This document shows, one piece after another, positions 6,051 through 8,225 of a DNA stretch of 8,225 nucleotides. Below the pieces are notes generated by a model. That model saw only the letters and a program-made list of their open reading frames with translations. It was not told the DNA's origin and ran no database searches. How positions within the stretch are numbered: the first letter of the stretch is position 1; each line of letters opens with the position of its first letter. The translations under genes and the position numbers were made by a program. The stretch comes from Thermoplasmata archaeon (GTDB lineage: Archaea; Thermoplasmatota; E2; DHVEG-1), in the NCBI GenBank assembly GCA_003651045.1, contig QMTJ01000040.1:1-8225 (forward strand). The letters are read 5' to 3'.

Positions 6051-7867
6051 CCCAGATCACTTTTTCTTGATCCCTTTATATATTGATCAAGGGAACTCCA
6101 ATTAACAGCATATATCTCAACCCAATGAATCTCTTCACCTATACTATTCACTGTCGCGTTTCTATACACCAACTCAAAAGGAGGTTGTTTAAACTTGTCA
6201 TAGGATTCATTAGTCATATAATAATATTTACCAACATCAACATTTACAACATTATCACGCATGATATCATCAATAACAACGTAACTAATGTTAAGCTGTA
6301 TAATCTCGTCTCTACACTCTGAAAAGTTTTCTGCAGTCCACGTAGTATTAGTTTCACAATATGTAATATTGAACCCTTCAGCCCATGCTAACATTTCAAG
6401 CCGATGATCCGATGCAATAACACTCGAATTACTTATGTTACCTTTCATCCATTCTACAACATTAACACAAGGTGTAGATACACGCTCATCAATGGTTTTT
6501 AAAGAATCAATTGTAGGATAAGTCGACATCAAATTCGCAATAAACAATACCAGGATAACACAAGTTGCAAGTATATTTCTCTTATAACGAAGTTTAAATA
6601 AAACACTATTATCCCCCTGTGAAGAACCACTATACTTCCTGATTTCTGTCTCTTTAACATGATGATCTTTAATTATTTCTTTTAACGTCAAAGCAGCAGG
6701 TATACACGATGGAACCACGAGATACTCTAGATGTCTATCAGGTAATAACTCTGCAGAAACAAGTGAATACAAAAGAGACAACAATATACCAATAATCCAT
6801 CCCTTAATCAAGAAACCATTCCTAATAGAATTTAAAGAAGAAAACCCTGCATAAGAAAAACTAATGATAACAAGCATAGGAACTGAGAAAACAATCGCCA
6901 TTGGAGTAATCTTAACATATACACCAGGTACACCAGTTATAGAAGCAATAATCAATATACAAAGCAGTACCAAAAAACTAACAACTATTTTTTTATATTT
7001 ATCTAAACGAGGAAAAACAAAACCAGTATTTTTCAAAAAATTAAAACGTTTTAACCTACCTGCAAACAATACACCCACAAATAGAAAAACGTAAAACAAA
7101 ACCATAACCATATTAGCAGGTAACGAGAAAAACTTGTTCCTCATAAAACTCTGATAAACTGGTGTCGCAACAAGCATCCAGTAACTAAAAGCAACGGTTG
7201 ATACAAAAAAAACATAACCTATAATATACAATACTTGACGAGTAACACGTTCTCTTTTTGAAACATACGCGAAAGTCAAAAACGTTATAGTAAGAATATA
7301 AAAATAAGTAGTAAAATGATGAGACAAAATCAACAAAAAAGTAGACACAACTAATGGAACTGAAAACACAGGTTTCTTCTGAAACCTAATAAAAAAATAC
7401 AAAGACAACATCATAAAAAAATGACCAACAGTTAACGGCGCTGCATGACTAGTCTGATACACATGAAGCACAGAAACCGCAAGAAAAGCAGAAGAAAACA
7501 AAGAAACACGTTTATCCTTAACAAGCTCATACACTACAAAATAAAAAATAAAAACAGTTAAACCACCAAAAAACGGCGCAAGCTTCGGCATAACCCAAAA
7601 AATATCAAGACCTGTAACCCAATGAACACCCACGGTTATAAGATACAAAACAGGGAAATAATTATAAGAACTACCCCACCCATTATACTCCGGGAAAACC
7701 ACCCCTGTCGCAGCTATATCCTTAGCGAGACCAAAATAAATACCAAAATCCACACCCCACGCCGCGTTCATCCACGCCGGGAGTGATCTAATTATTATCG
7801 CAACAGCTGTAATAACCAAAAGCCAGAACAACCAATTACTATTACTTTTAATACTCTTTCCTTCCAT
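6047..7867 (-). CDS. GT-C-like polytopic membrane glycosyltransferase with sequon-rich outer domain
   Basis: This 606-residue protein has about 12-13 hydrophobic segments between residues 12 and 449, then a soluble C-terminal domain (about 455-591) that should face outside. The first outer loop carries acidic residues in WGVDFGIYFGLAKDI (D40, D50), where GT-C enzymes keep their metal-binding or catalytic Asp. DRHLEYLVVPS at 377-387 resembles the conserved late loop of this class, and VVEWMKGN...VIASDHRLEMLAWA at 470-496 is typical of the globular domain in archaeal relatives. GT-C enzymes take sugars from polyprenyl-phosphate donors. The WWDYG oligosaccharyltransferase motif is absent, so I do not call it AglB/Stt3. 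Nine N-x-S/T sequons lie in residues 477-591. An in-frame TAA directly precedes the ATG, which fixes the start apart from internal alternatives. The gene overlaps GT4 by 4 bp and leads the predicted operon. Confidence 0.8.
   Translation of the reverse strand: MEGKSIKSNSNWLFWLLVITAVAIIIRSLPAWMNAAWGVDFGIYFGLAKDIAATGVVFPEYNGWGSSYNYFPVLYLITVGVHWVTGLDIFWVMPKLAPFFGGLTVFIFYFVVYELVKDKRVSLFSSAFLAVSVLHVYQTSHAAPLTVGHFFMMLSLYFFIRFQKKPVFSVPLVVSTFLLILSHHFTTYFYILTITFLTFAYVSKRERVTRQVLYIIGYVFFVSTVAFSYWMLVATPVYQSFMRNKFFSLPANMVMVLFYVFLFVGVLFAGRLKRFNFLKNTGFVFPRLDKYKKIVVSFLVLLCILIIASITGVPGVYVKITPMAIVFSVPMLVIISFSYAGFSSLNSIRNGFLIKGWIIGILLSLLYSLVSAELLPDRHLEYLVVPSCIPAALTLKEIIKDHHVKETEIRKYSGSSQGDNSVLFKLRYKRNILATCVILVLFIANLMSTYPTIDSLKTIDERVSTPCVNVVEWMKGNISNSSVIASDHRLEMLAWAEGFNITYCETNTTWTAENFSECRDEIIQLNISYVVIDDIMRDNVVNVDVGKYYYMTNESYDKFKQPPFELVYRNATVNSIGEEIHWVEIYAVNWSSLDQYIKGSRKSDLG
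6055..6060 (-). promoter_or_regulatory. Shine-Dalgarno-like site for the GT4 gene
   Basis: The - strand reads GTGATC four nucleotides before the GT4 ATG. It can pair with the GAUCAC of a typical archaeal 16S 3' end. It lies inside the last codons of the GT-C gene and supports the ATG at 6050 and coupled translation. The first genes of the predicted transcripts show no such site. Confidence 0.5.
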
Positions 7868-7893
7868 TTACCGCACTGCAAAATATAATTTGT

Positions 7894-7903
7894 CTTTATA
7901 TTG
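7894..7903 (-). promoter_or_regulatory. TATA-like box upstream of the GT-C gene
   Basis: The - strand reads CAATATAAAG, with GTAAAA just upstream as a weak BRE-like element. The centre is about 32 nt before the ATG at 7867, which predicts a transcript starting about 6 nt before the start codon. With the oligo-T tract upstream, this marks the probable start of the GT-C/GT4/toroid operon. Confidence 0.5.
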
Positions 7904-7919
7904 TTTTACATCTAACAAT

Positions 7920-7944
7920 TTATACAACAAATTATACAACAAAT
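7920..7944. repeat. Two tandem 13-bp copies in the promoter region of the GT-C operon
   Basis: TTATACAACAAAT occurs twice with a period of 12, sharing one T. It lies upstream of the TATA-like box at 7894-7903. The position suits a two-site regulator or activator, but in such AT-rich DNA it could be a chance or slippage duplication. Confidence 0.6.
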
Positions 7945-7951
7945 GCTACAC

Positions 7952-7970
7952 AAAAAATGAAAAAAAAGAA
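7952..7970 (-). terminator. Oligo-T terminator after the GT28-like gene
   Basis: Directly after the TAA at 7972 the - strand runs TTCTTTTTTTTCATTTTTTG, giving T8 and T6 tracts with no hairpin. This is the usual form of an archaeal intrinsic terminator and separates the GT28-like gene from the GT-C operon. Confidence 0.55.
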
Positions 7971-7971
7971 T

Positions 7972-8225
7972 TTATTGAAACGGACTTTTTTTCACATTAA
8001 CAATAACATCCATAATTTTTTCAACAGATTCATCAACATCACACTTCCAAGTTATACCAGTTGTTCTCATAGCTTTCTCAATATCAACTGTTAAATTTAT
8101 TTTATCTTGACTAACAGAATAAAACGTGTTTCTACTATTATGATACTCCGCTAAATACTCTTGCTCAGTCTGACCAGGTGTCGGTGTCATAAGAGCCTTA
8201 ACCCCTATAACAGCTAAATCAAGAA
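7972..8225 (-). CDS. GT28/MurG-like glycosyltransferase, C-terminal end only
   Basis: The frame is open through the right edge (LDLAVIGVKAL precedes the Met at 8190), so the start lies off the window and 83 residues are visible. The stretch VKALMTPTPGQTEQEYLAEY, followed by TFYSVSQDKINL, is the C-terminal donor-domain signature of a GT28-like family annotated as UDP-GlcNAc:lipid or LPS GlcNAc transferase relatives. There the P-x-P-G-Q-x-E-Q-E segment contacts the nucleotide sugar. These enzymes work at the cytoplasmic face of the membrane and make lipid-linked sugar intermediates. The protein ends within about 45 residues of that signature, a normal C-terminus. It lies 104 bp upstream of the GT-C operon on the same strand and probably belongs to the same glycan locus. 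The exact sugar is unknown. Confidence 0.75.
   Translation of the reverse strand, partial: LDLAVIGVKALMTPTPGQTEQEYLAEYHNSRNTFYSVSQDKINLTVDIEKAMRTTGITWKCDVDESVEKIMDVIVNVKKSPFQ

Noticed and set aside
1416..7867. Apparent switch in strand base composition between the membrane-protein genes (A-rich + strand) and the toroid/GT4 genes (T-rich + strand), as a sign of transfer
   Set aside because: Membrane proteins are rich in codons with T at the second position, while the toroid protein is rich in Lys and Asn; amino-acid content explains the difference.
6047..7867. Calling the GT-C protein AglB/Stt3 oligosaccharyltransferase
   Set aside because: No WWDYG or similar motif is present in the sequence after the membrane region.
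7972..8190. A separate 72-residue small protein starting at 8190
   Set aside because: The frame stays open to the window edge and the residues on both sides of that Met form one GT28 signature; it is the end of a larger gene.
1..8225. CRISPR arrays, tRNA/rRNA genes, insertion sequences
   Set aside because: No regularly spaced repeats, no cloverleaf-like or rRNA-like stretches and no transposase motifs; nearly all of the window is accounted for by protein genes.

Overview
This AT-rich window most likely comes from an archaeon, and my best guess is a Thermoplasmatota/MBG-D-like euryarchaeon. Three things point there: TATA-like boxes lying about 25-32 nt upstream of start codons that have almost no leader, oligo-T tracts without hairpins after stop codons, and a PKD domain of the style common in secreted proteins of uncultured Thermoplasmatota. 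The phylum call is inference from remembered protein style, not from a search.

Layout: on the + strand, positions 1-1521 hold the 3' part of a C45-type Ntn-hydrolase (acyltransferase/amidohydrolase-like) with a C-terminal PKD domain. Its 5' end lies off the left edge. Everything else is on the - strand and reads right to left: the 3' end of a GT28/MurG-like glycosyltransferase (8225-7972, 5' end off the window); a 606-residue polytopic GT-C-like membrane protein with a sequon-rich outer domain (7867-6047); a GT4 glycosyltransferase (6050-5082); an 832-residue alpha/alpha-toroid protein of unknown activity (5065-2567); and a UPF0104/TIGR00374-type flippase-like membrane protein (2510-1416).

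The GT-C and GT4 genes overlap by 4 bp (ATGA), and the toroid gene starts 16 nt after the GT4 stop, so these three probably form one transcript. The GT28 and flippase-like genes are separated from them by short gaps, each with an oligo-T tract and a TATA-like element. Together the - strand genes look like a surface-glycan or glycolipid assembly locus: cytoplasmic sugar transfer (GT28, GT4), a membrane-embedded sugar-transfer step (GT-C), a soluble carbohydrate-active-enzyme-like toroid, and a polytopic protein of a family that includes lipid flippases. The pathway order is inference.

The most interesting points are the unassigned toroid protein inside a glycosyltransferase operon and lacking a signal peptide; the 106-bp tail-to-tail antisense overlap between the hydrolase and the flippase-like gene; and the nine N-glycosylation sequons packed into the outer domain of the GT-C protein. 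I saw no RNA genes, CRISPR arrays, insertion sequences or broken genes.
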